A DNA stretch of 64,000 nucleotides from the NCBI GenBank assembly GCA_016278265.1, contig JADQCE010000002.1, forward strand, positions 248,001 to 312,000. Direction: 5' to 3'. This document shows, piece after piece, positions 9,523-18,800 of the stretch (its first letter is position 1; each line of letters starts with the position of its first letter). The position numbers were made by a program, and so were the translations under genes. Source of the stretch: Halothiobacillus sp. (GTDB taxonomy: Bacteria > Pseudomonadota > Gammaproteobacteria > Halothiobacillales > Halothiobacillaceae). A model generated the notes under the pieces. That model saw only the letters and a program-made list of their open reading frames with translations, was not told where the DNA came from and did not search any database.

Positions 9523-10946
9523 CAGCCGATTTCGCCCCGGTCGCCCAGGTGCGCATGCGCAAGGTGCGCCACCTGCATTTCGTCGGTATCGGCGGGGCGG
9601 GCATGAGCGGTATCGCCGAGGTGCTCCACACGCTGGGCTTCGTCGTGTCCGGCTCGGACATGAACGAATCGCCGGCCGTCCAGCATCTGCGGGAACTCGG
9701 CATCGAGGTGTTTATCGGTCACGCCGCGGCGAACCTTGCCGGCGCCGACGTGCTGGTGGTCTCGACCGCTATTGCCGCGGACAACCCGGAACTGGTGGCA
9801 GCGCACGAACGCCGGATGCCGGTGGTGCGTCGTGCCGAGATGCTCGCCGAGATCATGCGCTTTCGGATCGGATTGGCGGTCGCCGGCACCCACGGCAAAA
9901 CCACCACCACTTCGCTGCTGGCCGCGATCATGGCCGAGGCGGGCCTGGACCCGACCTACGTGATCGGCGGCAAGCTGCTGTCCAGTGCTTCGAACGCGCG
10001 CCTGGGCCGGGGTGAATACCTGCTCGCCGAGGCCGACGAGTCGGATGCCTCGTTCCTGCACCTGCAGCCGCACGTCGCGGTGGTCACCAACATCGACGCC
10101 GATCACCTCGAGACCTACGACAACGACTTCTCGAGGTTGCTCGATCACTTCGTCGAGTTCCTGCACAACCTGCCGTTCTACGGGCTGGCGGTGCTCTGCG
10201 CCGATGATCACCACACCATGAGCATCGTCGACCGGGTGGGGCGGCAGGTGCTGACCTATGGCATCGATGAGCCGGCCGATGTGCGCGCTACGGCCATCCA
10301 CAGCGACGGCTTCGAGTCAAGCTTCGACGTCAGCCTGCCGGGCGGCGAGTCGTGGCATTGCCGGCTGGCGATGCCGGGGCGGCACAACATCCTCAATGCC
10401 CTGGCGGCGATTACGGTCGCCCACGACCTCGGTATCGACGGCAAGGCGATCGTCCGGGCACTGGCCGGGTTCAAGGGGGTCGGCCGTCGTCTCGAGCGCC
10501 GCGGCTCGCTTGCCTTCACCCAGGGCCGGCGGATGCTGCTCGACGATTACGGTCATCACCCGCGCGAGGTCGCCGCGACCCTGGCTGCGGTGCGCGATGC
10601 CTGGCCGGATGAGCCGCTGCTGCTGATCTTCCAGCCGCATCGTTACACCCGCACCCGCGACTTATTCGAGGACTTTGTCGAGGTGCTCTCACAGGTCGAC
10701 CAGCTGATCCTGATGGAGGTCTACGCCGCCGGCCAGCAGCCCATTGCCGGCGCCGATGGTCGCAGTCTGGCCCGCGCAATCCGCGCCCGTGGCCAGGTCG
10801 ACCCGGTGTTCGTTTCCGAGCCGGCCCAGGTGGTCGAGGTAATCGACGACATGGTCCGTGAAGACGGCATTGTGCTGACCCTGGGTGCCGGCAATGTCGG
10901 CAGCCTGCCGGGGTTGCTGCTGGAGCACTGGGAGGACCGGGCATGA
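9510..10946 (+). CDS. murC: MurC, UDP-MurNAc:L-alanine ligase
   Basis: First Mur ligase, adding L-Ala to UDP-MurNAc in the cytoplasm. 478 aa from ATG 9510, which has a good Shine-Dalgarno 8-10 bases upstream. The N-terminal Rossmann motif HFVGIGGAGMSGIAEVL and P-loop AGTHGKTTT (Lys about 130) are clear, as is the C-terminal FQPHRYTRT motif. It overlaps ddl by 4 bases. There is no murB between murC and ddl, where many gammaproteobacteria keep it, so murB must be elsewhere in the genome. Confidence 0.97.
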   Translation: MDAVTADFAPVAQVRMRKVRHLHFVGIGGAGMSGIAEVLHTLGFVVSGSDMNESPAVQHLRELGIEVFIGHAAANLAGADVLVVSTAIAADNPELVAAHERRMPVVRRAEMLAEIMRFRIGLAVAGTHGKTTTTSLLAAIMAEAGLDPTYVIGGKLLSSASNARLGRGEYLLAEADESDASFLHLQPHVAVVTNIDADHLETYDNDFSRLLDHFVEFLHNLPFYGLAVLCADDHHTMSIVDRVGRQVLTYGIDEPADVRATAIHSDGFESSFDVSLPGGESWHCRLAMPGRHNILNALAAITVAHDLGIDGKAIVRALAGFKGVGRRLERRGSLAFTQGRRMLLDDYGHHPREVAATLAAVRDAWPDEPLLLIFQPHRYTRTRDLFEDFVEVLSQVDQLILMEVYAAGQQPIAGADGRSLARAIRARGQVDPVFVSEPAQVVEVIDDMVREDGIVLTLGAGNVGSLPGLLLEHWEDRA

Positions 10947-11941
10947 ACGAGCAGGCACAAGCCCAAGCCCTGGGGCGCGTAATGGTGCTGATGGGCGGCT
11001 GGTCGGCTGAGCGTGACGTTTCGCTGGCCAGCGGCCGGGCCGTCCACGAGGCATTGCTCTCCGTCGGGGTGGAGGCAATCGGCGTCGATCTCGATCGCGC
11101 CGGTGCCCAGGAACTGGGCCACCGCTTGGTGACCGAGCGGATCGACCGGGTCTTTATCGCCTTGCACGGTCGTGGCGGCGAGGACGGCCAGGTCCAGGCA
11201 TTGCTGGAACTGGCCGAGGTGCCCTATACGGGCAGCGGCATGGCCGCGTCGGCCATCGGCATGGACAAGGTGATGTGCAAGCGCATCTGGCAGGGCGCGG
11301 GGCTGGACACGCCCGCCTTTGCGGTGGTCGACAGCCTCTCCGCGGCCCGCGAGGCCGCCGAGGGGCTGGGTTGGCCGGTGATCATCAAGCCGATCGCCGA
11401 CGGTTCCAGCGTCGGCGTGAGCAAGGTCGATGAGCCGGCGGGCGTCGAACCGGCGTTCCACGAGGCGGCCGCCCACGGCGAGGTGATGGTCGAGCAGTTC
11501 ATTGCCGGCGGCGAGTACACCGTCGCGATCCTCGGCGAACAGAGCCTGCCGGCGATTCGGATCGAGGCGAGCGCCGAGCATGCCTTCTACGACTACCAGG
11601 CCAAGTACGAGGCCGAGGACACGGGCTACCGGATCCCCTGTGGCCTTTCCGGCGAGGATGAGGCCCGGTTGGCCGAGGTGGCCCGGAAGGCGTTCGCCCT
11701 GATCGGCGGCCGTGGCTGGGGTCGGGTGGATTTCATGCGCGACGCGGAGGGGCGTCACTGGTTGATCGAGGTGAACACGGTCCCCGGGATGACCAGTCAT
11801 TCGCTCGTGCCCATGGCGGCACGCGCGGTGGGCGTGGACTTTCCGGGGCTGTGTGTCGCGATTCTCGAACAGACCCTGGGCAACCCGGGCAACCCGGGCG
11901 AGGCGCGCACGGGAGGTGAGTCGGCTGATGGAGCGGTTTGA
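10943..11941 (+). CDS. ddl: Ddl, D-alanine:D-alanine ligase
   Basis: ATP-grasp enzyme making the D-Ala-D-Ala dipeptide used by MurF. 332 aa; the N-terminal GWSAERDVSLASG motif, IKPIADGSSVGVSKV in the ATP-grasp domain and the C-terminal EVNTVPGMTSHSLVP signature are visible. The start overlaps murC by 4 bases. The C-terminal tail after about residue 310 contains a short Asn-Pro-Gly tandem, encoded by repeated CAACCCGGG units near 11880. The final base is shared with the ftsQ ATG. Confidence 0.97.
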   Translation: MNEQAQAQALGRVMVLMGGWSAERDVSLASGRAVHEALLSVGVEAIGVDLDRAGAQELGHRLVTERIDRVFIALHGRGGEDGQVQALLELAEVPYTGSGMAASAIGMDKVMCKRIWQGAGLDTPAFAVVDSLSAAREAAEGLGWPVIIKPIADGSSVGVSKVDEPAGVEPAFHEAAAHGEVMVEQFIAGGEYTVAILGEQSLPAIRIEASAEHAFYDYQAKYEAEDTGYRIPCGLSGEDEARLAEVARKAFALIGGRGWGRVDFMRDAEGRHWLIEVNTVPGMTSHSLVPMAARAVGVDFPGLCVAILEQTLGNPGNPGEARTGGESADGAV

Positions 11942-12750
11942 TGACAACGCGACGAGCCTCCCGGGTACGGCCCCGCGGGCCGAGCTGGCGCGAGCGCTGG
12001 ACGGCATTCGTCACCGCCCTGCGAGTGGCGTTGCGCTGGGCCTGGCGGATCGGACTGTGGCTGGCCTTTGTCGCCGCGGTGGTTCTGGTCTCGCAGCGGG
12101 TCTGGCTCAAGCTCCAGTCGCCGGTTACGTCACTGGAAATCGATGGGGCCAACCGTTTTGTCACCGAGGAGCAGGTGCGACAGGAACTTTGGCCGGCGCT
12201 TGGACAGGGCATCTGGACGGTGGATATCGCGGCGTTGCGGGCGCGGCTGCTCGAGGATGGCTGGCTCACCGAGGTGCGTATCACCCGCCAATGGCCGGAT
12301 CGACTGCTGGTGAGTCTGCGGACGCATCAGCCGATCGCCGCCTGGAACGAGGATCGACTGCTGAGCGCGGCCGGCGTGGTGTTCGCGCCGCAGCGCCGTC
12401 CGGTCGATCTGCGCTTGCCGAGGCTTGCTGGACCGACCGGCAGTCAGTGGACCGTCTGGGAGCGCTACACGAGCCTCAAACCGGTGCTTGCCGGCGTGGG
12501 GATGGAACTGACCGGTGTGGCCATGAGCCCGCGCGGCTCGTTGAGCCTGTCGCTCGCTTCCGGGGCGGTGATCCAGACCGGGCAGCAGACGCTGGAGGCG
12601 CGCCTCCAGCGTCTGCTCGACGTCTATCCGGACACGTTGGCGGGAAAGATGGATCAGGTCGAGCGGATCGATCTGCGTTACAGCAACGGCTTTGCCGTGG
12701 CGTGGCGCAACACGGACGACAAAACAAACAACAAGACAACAAAAGACTGA
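11941..12750 (+). CDS. ftsQ: FtsQ, divisome bitopic membrane protein
   Basis: Inner-membrane divisome scaffold that links early cytoplasmic and late periplasmic division proteins through FtsB/FtsL. 269 aa: basic cytoplasmic N-terminus, one membrane segment at about 35-55, POTRA domain beginning LEIDGANRFVTEEQV, then the FtsQ beta domain. ATG 11941 is preferred over a TTG at 11938 because GGAG lies seven bases upstream. The last codons are unusually A-rich (12718-12747; Asn/Lys/Thr), unlike the rest of the cluster. Confidence 0.93.
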   Translation: MTTRRASRVRPRGPSWRERWTAFVTALRVALRWAWRIGLWLAFVAAVVLVSQRVWLKLQSPVTSLEIDGANRFVTEEQVRQELWPALGQGIWTVDIAALRARLLEDGWLTEVRITRQWPDRLLVSLRTHQPIAAWNEDRLLSAAGVVFAPQRRPVDLRLPRLAGPTGSQWTVWERYTSLKPVLAGVGMELTGVAMSPRGSLSLSLASGAVIQTGQQTLEARLQRLLDVYPDTLAGKMDQVERIDLRYSNGFAVAWRNTDDKTNNKTTKD

Positions 12751-12758
12751 CAACAGGG

Positions 12759-12818
12759 ATGTTCGGGAGCCAGGAACGATCGGAAACCATGGCAATCAAG
12801 GGCAGAAACAGAGCATGA
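12759..12818 (+). CDS. possible 19-codon leader ORF overlapping the ftsA start
   Basis: A short frame starting at ATG 12759 ends with TGA at 12816-12818, overlapping the ftsA ATG (12815) in the same ATGA arrangement used between most genes of the cluster. ftsA itself has no convincing Shine-Dalgarno. The peptide resembles nothing I recognise and its own ribosome site is weak, so this may be chance. If real it would act through coupled re-initiation. Confidence 0.2.
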   Translation: MFGSQERSETMAIKGRNRA

Positions 12819-14059
12819 GCGCGTTGAGAAAAGGAGAGAGGGAGTTCGTTGTCGGACTCGACATCGGCACCAGCAAGGTGGCGGCCCTCGTTGGCGAATG
12901 TGACGGCGACGGGCGGTTGAGCCTGATCGGCTACGGCTCGCATCCGACCAACAAGGGGTTGCGGCGGGGTTCGGTGGTCGATATCGAATCCACCTCGATG
13001 GCGATTCGCCGCGCGATTGATGGGGCGAGCGCCCTGTCGGACTGCGAGATCGGCTCGGCTTGGGTCGGGGTCGCCGGCGATCACGTCCGCAGCCTGGACT
13101 CGCAGGGGATGACGGGCACCGGCGGTCGCGAGATCACCGACGCCGATGTCAGCCAGGTCATCCAGTCGGCCCGGGCGGTGAAGATCCCCGATGGCCAGCA
13201 GATTCTGCATTGCGAGGCGCAGGAGTTCCGCATCGACGGACAGGACGGCATCCGCAAACCGCAGGGTATGAGCGGCCATCGACTTGAGGCGAACGTGCAC
13301 ATCGTTACCTCGGCGGCGAACAACGTGCAGAACGTGATCAAGTGCGTCGAGCGCTGTGACGTGCATGTCGAGGGCACCATCCTCGAGCCGATTGCCGCCG
13401 CCCGCGCCGTACTCAACGACGATGAACGCGAACTTGGGGTGGTGCTGATCGACATCGGCGGTGGCACCACGGATATCGCCATCTACACGGGCGGGGCGCT
13501 GCGTTATGCCGCCGTCCTGCCGATCGCCGGCGAGCAGATCACCAACGACCTGTCCTACGGCCTGACTACGCCGCCGACCGAGGCCGAGAAGATCAAGATC
13601 AACCACGCCAACCTGGGCGCACTGGACGAGCGCGAGGCCTCGCGCGCCATCGAGGTGCCGGGGGTTTCCGGTCGCCCGCCGCGGCGCATCCCGCAGGAGA
13701 CGATGATGCGCATCGTCCGCCCGCGGGTGGAGGAACTCCTCTCCTACGTGCAGGAGGAGATCCGCCAGTCGGGCTGCCAGAACCTGGTGAACGCCGGCGT
13801 GGTGCTGACTGGCGGCACGGCGCAGATGCCGGGCTTCGTCGAGTTGGCGGAAGACTTTCTGCAGATGCCGGCCCGACTGGGCACGCCCCAGGGTGTGGTC
13901 GGCAACCTGGACGCCTTGGGGGACCCGGCGAATGCCGCCGGGATTGGTTTGATGCTGCACGGGCTGGAACAGGCCCGCGAACAAACGGCCCATGGATCGG
14001 CAACGGCCCATGGAAATGTTCTGGAACGGCTCAAGGGCTGGTTCCGTGATCACCTCTGA
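12815..14059 (+). CDS. ftsA: FtsA, actin-like divisome protein
   Basis: Actin-fold ATPase that tethers FtsZ filaments to the inner membrane and recruits later division proteins. 414 aa from ATG 12815; the open frame runs further upstream, but only this ATG gives the family N-terminus (EFVVGLDIGTSKVAALVGE). Visible landmarks: phosphate-binding loop VVLIDIGGGTTDIAIY, the LTGGTAQMPGF nucleotide-binding motif, and a C-terminal amphipathic membrane-targeting helix (VLERLKGWFRDHL). The ribosome site is poor. A 46-base spacer separates it from ftsZ. Confidence 0.96.
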   Translation: MSALRKGEREFVVGLDIGTSKVAALVGECDGDGRLSLIGYGSHPTNKGLRRGSVVDIESTSMAIRRAIDGASALSDCEIGSAWVGVAGDHVRSLDSQGMTGTGGREITDADVSQVIQSARAVKIPDGQQILHCEAQEFRIDGQDGIRKPQGMSGHRLEANVHIVTSAANNVQNVIKCVERCDVHVEGTILEPIAAARAVLNDDERELGVVLIDIGGGTTDIAIYTGGALRYAAVLPIAGEQITNDLSYGLTTPPTEAEKIKINHANLGALDEREASRAIEVPGVSGRPPRRIPQETMMRIVRPRVEELLSYVQEEIRQSGCQNLVNAGVVLTGGTAQMPGFVELAEDFLQMPARLGTPQGVVGNLDALGDPANAAGIGLMLHGLEQAREQTAHGSATAHGNVLERLKGWFRDHL

Positions 14060-14105
14060 TTCACACCACTTATCTGAACGCCACGCGAGAGAAGGAGACG
14101 ACATC

Positions 14106-15263
14106 ATGAGCAACTGGACTATGGCCGAAATGCAGACCGAAAGCGCCAAGATCAAGGTCATCGGCGTCGGTGGGGGCGGCGGCAACGCCGTGGCCCACAT
14201 GGTCATGCAACACATCGAGGGCATCGAGTACATCAGTGCCAACACCGATGCCCAGGCGCTGGTGAAGAGCAACGCGCCGTCGCAACTGCAGATCGGGGCG
14301 AACATCACCAAGGGTCTGGGTGCGGGTGCCGACCCGGAACTGGGCCGCCAGGCCGCCCTCGAGGACCGCGAGCAGATCCAGGAGGCGATCAGTGATGCCA
14401 ACATGCTGTTCATCACCACCGGCATGGGTGGTGGCACCGGCACCGGTGCAGCGCCGGTGATCGCGCAGATCGCTCGCGACATGAACATCCTCACCGTGGC
14501 GGTGGTCACCCGGCCGTTTTCCTTCGAGGGCAAGAAGCGCACCAGCGTGGCCATGGAGGGCATTCAGGAGCTCGAGGACAACGTCGACTCGCTGATCGTG
14601 ATCCCCAACGACCAGCTCACCGCAGTGATGGGCAAGCAGGCCGCTTTGCGTGATGCCTTTGCCGCCGCTAACGAGGTGCTGTTCACCGCCGTGGCCGGTA
14701 TCTCCGAGCTGATCACCCGCCCGGGCGAGATCAACCTCGACTTTGCCGACGTGCGCGCGATCATGACCGAGAAGGGCACGGCCATGATGGGCACCGGGGT
14801 CGGCACCGGCGACAACCGCGCCGCCGAGGCCGCCGAGGCCGCCATCCACAGCCCGCTGCTCGACGACATCAATCTCACCGGTGCCGAGGGTATCCTGGTC
14901 AACGTCACCTCCAACGGCGATCTCTCGATCGGCGAGTTCATGGAGATCGGCGAGATGGTCCAGGAGTTGGCCGGTGACGAGGCGGTGGTCAAGGTGGGCA
15001 CCGCGGTTGACGACGAGCTCGACGGCCAGTTGCGCGTCACGCTGGTGGCTACCGGGTTGTCCCGCATCAAGAACGTCACTGCCGAGTCGAGCAAGCCGCG
15101 GGTCGTGATCGACAACGCCCGCCGCGAGGAGTCGACCGAGTCGAGCGAGCCGTCGCGCGCCGAGGTCCAGCAGGCCTACGCCGGCACCGCCCATCGCGGC
15201 AACACCGCGATCAACCTCGACACCATCGACATCCCGTCGTTCCTGCGCCACCAGGCGGACTGA
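14106..15263 (+). CDS. ftsZ: FtsZ, tubulin-like cell division GTPase
   Basis: Cytoskeletal GTPase forming the Z ring. 385 aa from ATG 14106, preceded by AGAGAAGGAGACGAC. Tubulin signature GGGTGTG at residues 108-114, T7 loop with NLDFADVRAIM, and the conserved C-terminal peptide DIPSFLRHQAD that binds FtsA and ZipA are intact. Last gene of the cluster. lpxC, which follows ftsZ in E. coli and many relatives, is absent; a two-way terminator and convergent genes come next. Confidence 0.98.
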   Translation: MSNWTMAEMQTESAKIKVIGVGGGGGNAVAHMVMQHIEGIEYISANTDAQALVKSNAPSQLQIGANITKGLGAGADPELGRQAALEDREQIQEAISDANMLFITTGMGGGTGTGAAPVIAQIARDMNILTVAVVTRPFSFEGKKRTSVAMEGIQELEDNVDSLIVIPNDQLTAVMGKQAALRDAFAAANEVLFTAVAGISELITRPGEINLDFADVRAIMTEKGTAMMGTGVGTGDNRAAEAAEAAIHSPLLDDINLTGAEGILVNVTSNGDLSIGEFMEIGEMVQELAGDEAVVKVGTAVDDELDGQLRVTLVATGLSRIKNVTAESSKPRVVIDNARREESTESSEPSRAEVQQAYAGTAHRGNTAINLDTIDIPSFLRHQAD

Positions 15264-15316
15264 ATGATGGCCCCGCCCGGCCGGGAGGCCGGGTTGAAAA
15301 CTCGCGAGGCAAAAGC

Positions 15317-15346
15317 AAAGGCCCCGGACTCGTGTCCGGGGCCTTT
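15317..15346. terminator. two-way intrinsic terminator between ftsZ and the RDD gene
   Basis: 13-bp perfect inverted repeat (15317-15329 and 15334-15346) with loop TCGT, GC-rich core GGCCCCGGAC, flanked by A-run on the left and T-run on the right. It can therefore stop transcription from ftsZ and from the convergent minus-strand gene. Confidence 0.9.
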
Positions 15347-15371
15347 TCCATTTATCGGTTCCGATTGCGTG

Positions 15372-15851
15372 TCAGCCGCCGGGCAGCAATTGCACCACTC
15401 GCATGGCCTGGTGATCGTCGATCCAGCTGCGTCGCTGTGGATCGCGTAGGCTGATGAAAAACAACAGGCCGAGTGTCGCGAGACTCAGCAGACCGAAGCC
15501 GAATCGTGCCAGCATCGGCCCGAGGCAGGCGCCACTGCGCTCACGGATCAGTAGCAGGCGCCAGACCTTCATGCCGGGCGTCTGGCCGAAACGGCACCAG
15601 AAAAACACGAAATAGGCCGCGATCCAGGCGAGCAGGTAGAGGCGGAAGAGCCATTGGATTGGTCCTTCTGGCGGGACGGGCTCGCCGCCGGTGAACACCA
15701 GCGCGATGAACGTGGCCAGGATCACCACGGCGATGACGAACAGCGTGTCGTAGAAAAGCGCCGCGGCGCGTCGCCATAGCGGGGCAGTACGGGCGGGGCG
15801 CCCGGCTGGCCTGGGTGGCCCGGGTGCGTCGCGTTCGCTGGAGTCGGTCAT
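15372..15851 (-). CDS. RDD-family membrane protein
   Basis: 159-aa protein with a proline/arginine-rich N-terminus and three or four hydrophobic segments (about 28-52, 68-86, 110-130). An RDD-like start (WRRAAALFYDTLF), FGQTPGMKVWRLLLI in the middle and SWIDDHQAMRVV near the end match the RDD family. No enzymatic role is established for most members; some are linked to ion transport. Its ATG overlaps the mfd stop by 4 bases, so it is transcribed downstream of mfd. It ends just before the two-way terminator. Confidence 0.8.
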   Translation of the reverse strand: MTDSSERDAPGPPRPAGRPARTAPLWRRAAALFYDTLFVIAVVILATFIALVFTGGEPVPPEGPIQWLFRLYLLAWIAAYFVFFWCRFGQTPGMKVWRLLLIRERSGACLGPMLARFGFGLLSLATLGLLFFISLRDPQRRSWIDDHQAMRVVQLLPGG

Positions 15852-18800
15852 GTGTTGGCCTTGTTCGTCTCGGGCAGGGCGATGTCCTGCAGGATGGCCT
15901 CGATGGTCGTCAGGCGTTCGTGGAGCGTCGGCATTTCCCGGTTAAATCGCAGGGTGTCGGCCGAGAGCCGGTAGGTATCCGGGGCGGCCTGCACGGCGGC
16001 GACCAGCTTGGCCGGGTCGATGCGCGCGTTCTCGCCGAAGATCAGGCGACCACCGCGGGCCGTGAATTCGAGCTTGGTAATGCCGATCCGCCGGGCGCGG
16101 ATGCGCAGTCGGTGGGTCTCGACCAGGGCGACCACCGGCTCGGGCAGCAGGCCGAAGCGGTCGATCAGCTCCACCTTGAGCTCGTCGAGCGCCTCGTCTT
16201 CCGTCGCTGTCGACAGGCGTTTGTAGAGCGTCAGTCGGGTATGGACGTCGTTGACGAAGTCCTCGGGGATCAGCGCGGGCTCGCCCAGGTCGACCTCGGT
16301 GTTCACGTTTTGCATCGGGGCGTCCAGCGCAGGCTCGCGCCCCTGACGGATGGCGGCGACTGCCCGGTCGAGCAGTTGCATGTAGTAACGGTAACCGACC
16401 TCGTGCATCTGCCCGGATTGCCCCGAGCCCAGCAGCTCGCCGGCGCCGCGGATCTCGAGATCGTGGGTGGAGAGCGTAAAGCCCACGCCCAGGTCCTCGA
16501 GCGCGGCGATGGCCTCGAGCCGCTTCTGTGCATCCGGGGTGAGCTGCCCTGGCTCCGGGGTGATCAGGTAGGCATAGGCGCGATGATGCGAACGGCCCAC
16601 GCGGCCGCGCAGCTGGTGGAGCTGGGCCAGGCCGAACTTGTCGGCGCGATGGATCAGGATGGTGTTGGCGGTGGGGATATCGATCCCCGACTCGATGATG
16701 GTGGTCGAGACCAGCACATTGAATCGCTGGTGGTAGAAGTCCGACATCACCTGCTCGAGTCCGCGCTCGCCCATCTGGCCGTGCGCCACGCCGATGCGCG
16801 CCTCGGGAACAATCTCCTCGACCAGGCGGGCCATGCGATCGATGCTTTTGACCTCGTTGTGCAGGAAGTACACCTGACCACCGCGCTTGAGCTCGCGCTG
16901 GATTGCCTCGCGGATCTGTACCTCGTCCCAGCGCAGGATCACGGTCTTCACCGCCAGGCGCTCGCGCGGCGGGGTGGCGATGATCGACAGGTCCCGGATG
17001 CCCGAGAGCGCCATGTTGAGCGTGCGCGGGATAGGCGTGGCGGTCAGCGTCAACAGGTCCACCTCGGCGCGCAGACCCTTGAGGCGCTCCTTGTCGCGCA
17101 CGCCGAAGCGTTGCTCCTCGTCGATGATCACCAGCCCCAGATTGGCGAACTCCGGTGAATCGCGCAGTAACTTGTGCGTGCCGATGACGATATCGACCTT
17201 GCCGGCCTTGATTCGCTCGCGCAGCTCGGCGGTCTTCTTGCCGCCGGAAAGGCGTGACATGCTTTCGATGGTCACTGGCCAGTGGGCGAAGCGGTCACGA
17301 AAGTTGCGCAGGTGCTGCTCGGCCAGGAGCGTGGTGGGTACCAGCACGGCCACCTGGGTATGGTTCTCGACGGCGACGAAGGCCGCGCGCATTGCCACTT
17401 CGGTCTTGCCGAAGCCCACATCACCGCAGACGACGCGGTCCATCGGCTGGCTGGCCGCCATGTCGACCAGCACCTGCTCGATGGCCAGACGCTGATCGTC
17501 GGTCGGTTCGAAGGCGAATTCCTCGGCGAACTGGTGATAGTCGGCCTCGTCGACCTTGAGCGAGGTGCCTTTGCGTGCGGCCCGGCGCGCGTGGACGTCC
17601 AAGAGTTCGGCGGCGACGTCGTGCACCTGCTGGGCGGCGCGCTTCTTTGCCTTCTCCCATTGCCCAGATCCCAGTCGGTGCAGTGGGGCGGTACCCTCGG
17701 CCCCACCGGTGTAACGCGAGATCCGCTCGAGACTCGAGACCGGCACGTAGAGCTTGTCGTCGTCGGCGTAGGTCAGCAACAGGTACTCCTGCGGCTGATC
17801 GTTCATCTCCAGCGTGACCAGCCCCTGGAAGCGGCCCACGCCGTGATCCTCGTGAACCACCGGTGCGCCGATGGCGAGATCGTCGAGATTCTGGATGATC
17901 GCATCGGCGTCTCGACCCCGGCGCGACTTGGCCCGTCGTTGTGCGACCCGTTCGGCGAACAGATTGGTTTCACTGATCACCGCCACGGGGCGGCCCGCCG
18001 TCGGCAGGATGGCGCCATGCTCGAGCTCGGCCACCGCGATGGTCACCGACGCCTTGTCCGCCTCGTCCCAGCCCTTGATGCCGAGCGGTTTCAGGCCGGC
18101 GGCGTTGGTCTGCTCGACCAGGGCCTGCCGGCGGCCACTGCTCTCGGCGACCAGCAAGGTGTGGCCGTCGAACGCGCGCACGAATTCAGTGAGCCGCTCG
18201 ATCACGGCCTGCTGGGCAGCGCTACCGGCCGTCAGGTCGGGCAGCGGTCGGTCGCCGATGTCAGCGGCTTGAGGGAAACGGTCGTCCGAGCCGGCCACGA
18301 ACTGCCAGCGGGGTAGGCGTTTGATGTGTTCACCAAACTCGTCCGGTGTCTGGTAGAGCGCCTCGGGGGCAAGGATGGGGTGATCGATATCGCCGGCACG
18401 CTGGGCGAAGCGCTCGCTGGTCTCGTGAACGAAGCCCTCGATCGCCCGCTCGACCCCGTCGAACAGCAACAGCCGGGCCGACTCTGGCAGGTAGTCGAAT
18501 AGCGTCGCGGTCGAGTCGAAGAACAGCGGCAGGTAGCTCTCGATGCCCGCAGGCACTAACCCTTCCGACACCTGCCGGTAGATCGGGGCGCTGGTCGGGT
18601 CGCCGTGAAAGGTATTGCGCCAGTTCTGGCGAAAGGTGGCGATACCCTTGTTGGTCAGGGGGTATTCGCGGGCCGGCAGCAGGGTGATGGCCTCGACCGT
18701 CTCGGTGGAACGCTGCGATTCCGGGTCGAAATGGCGCAGGGTCTCGATCTCGTCGTCGAACAGGTCAATGCGCACCGGCTCGTTGGCGCCCATCGGGAAG

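Noticed and set aside
11876-11902. CAACCCGGG tandem repeat at the end of ddl
   Set aside because: Only two to three units within coding sequence, encoding Asn-Pro-Gly; not a CRISPR, VNTR or mobile-element end.
12476-14563. 695-codon minus-strand frame over ftsQ, ftsA and ftsZ
   Set aside because: Antisense shadow of three well-identified genes; no ribosome site and no recognisable domain.
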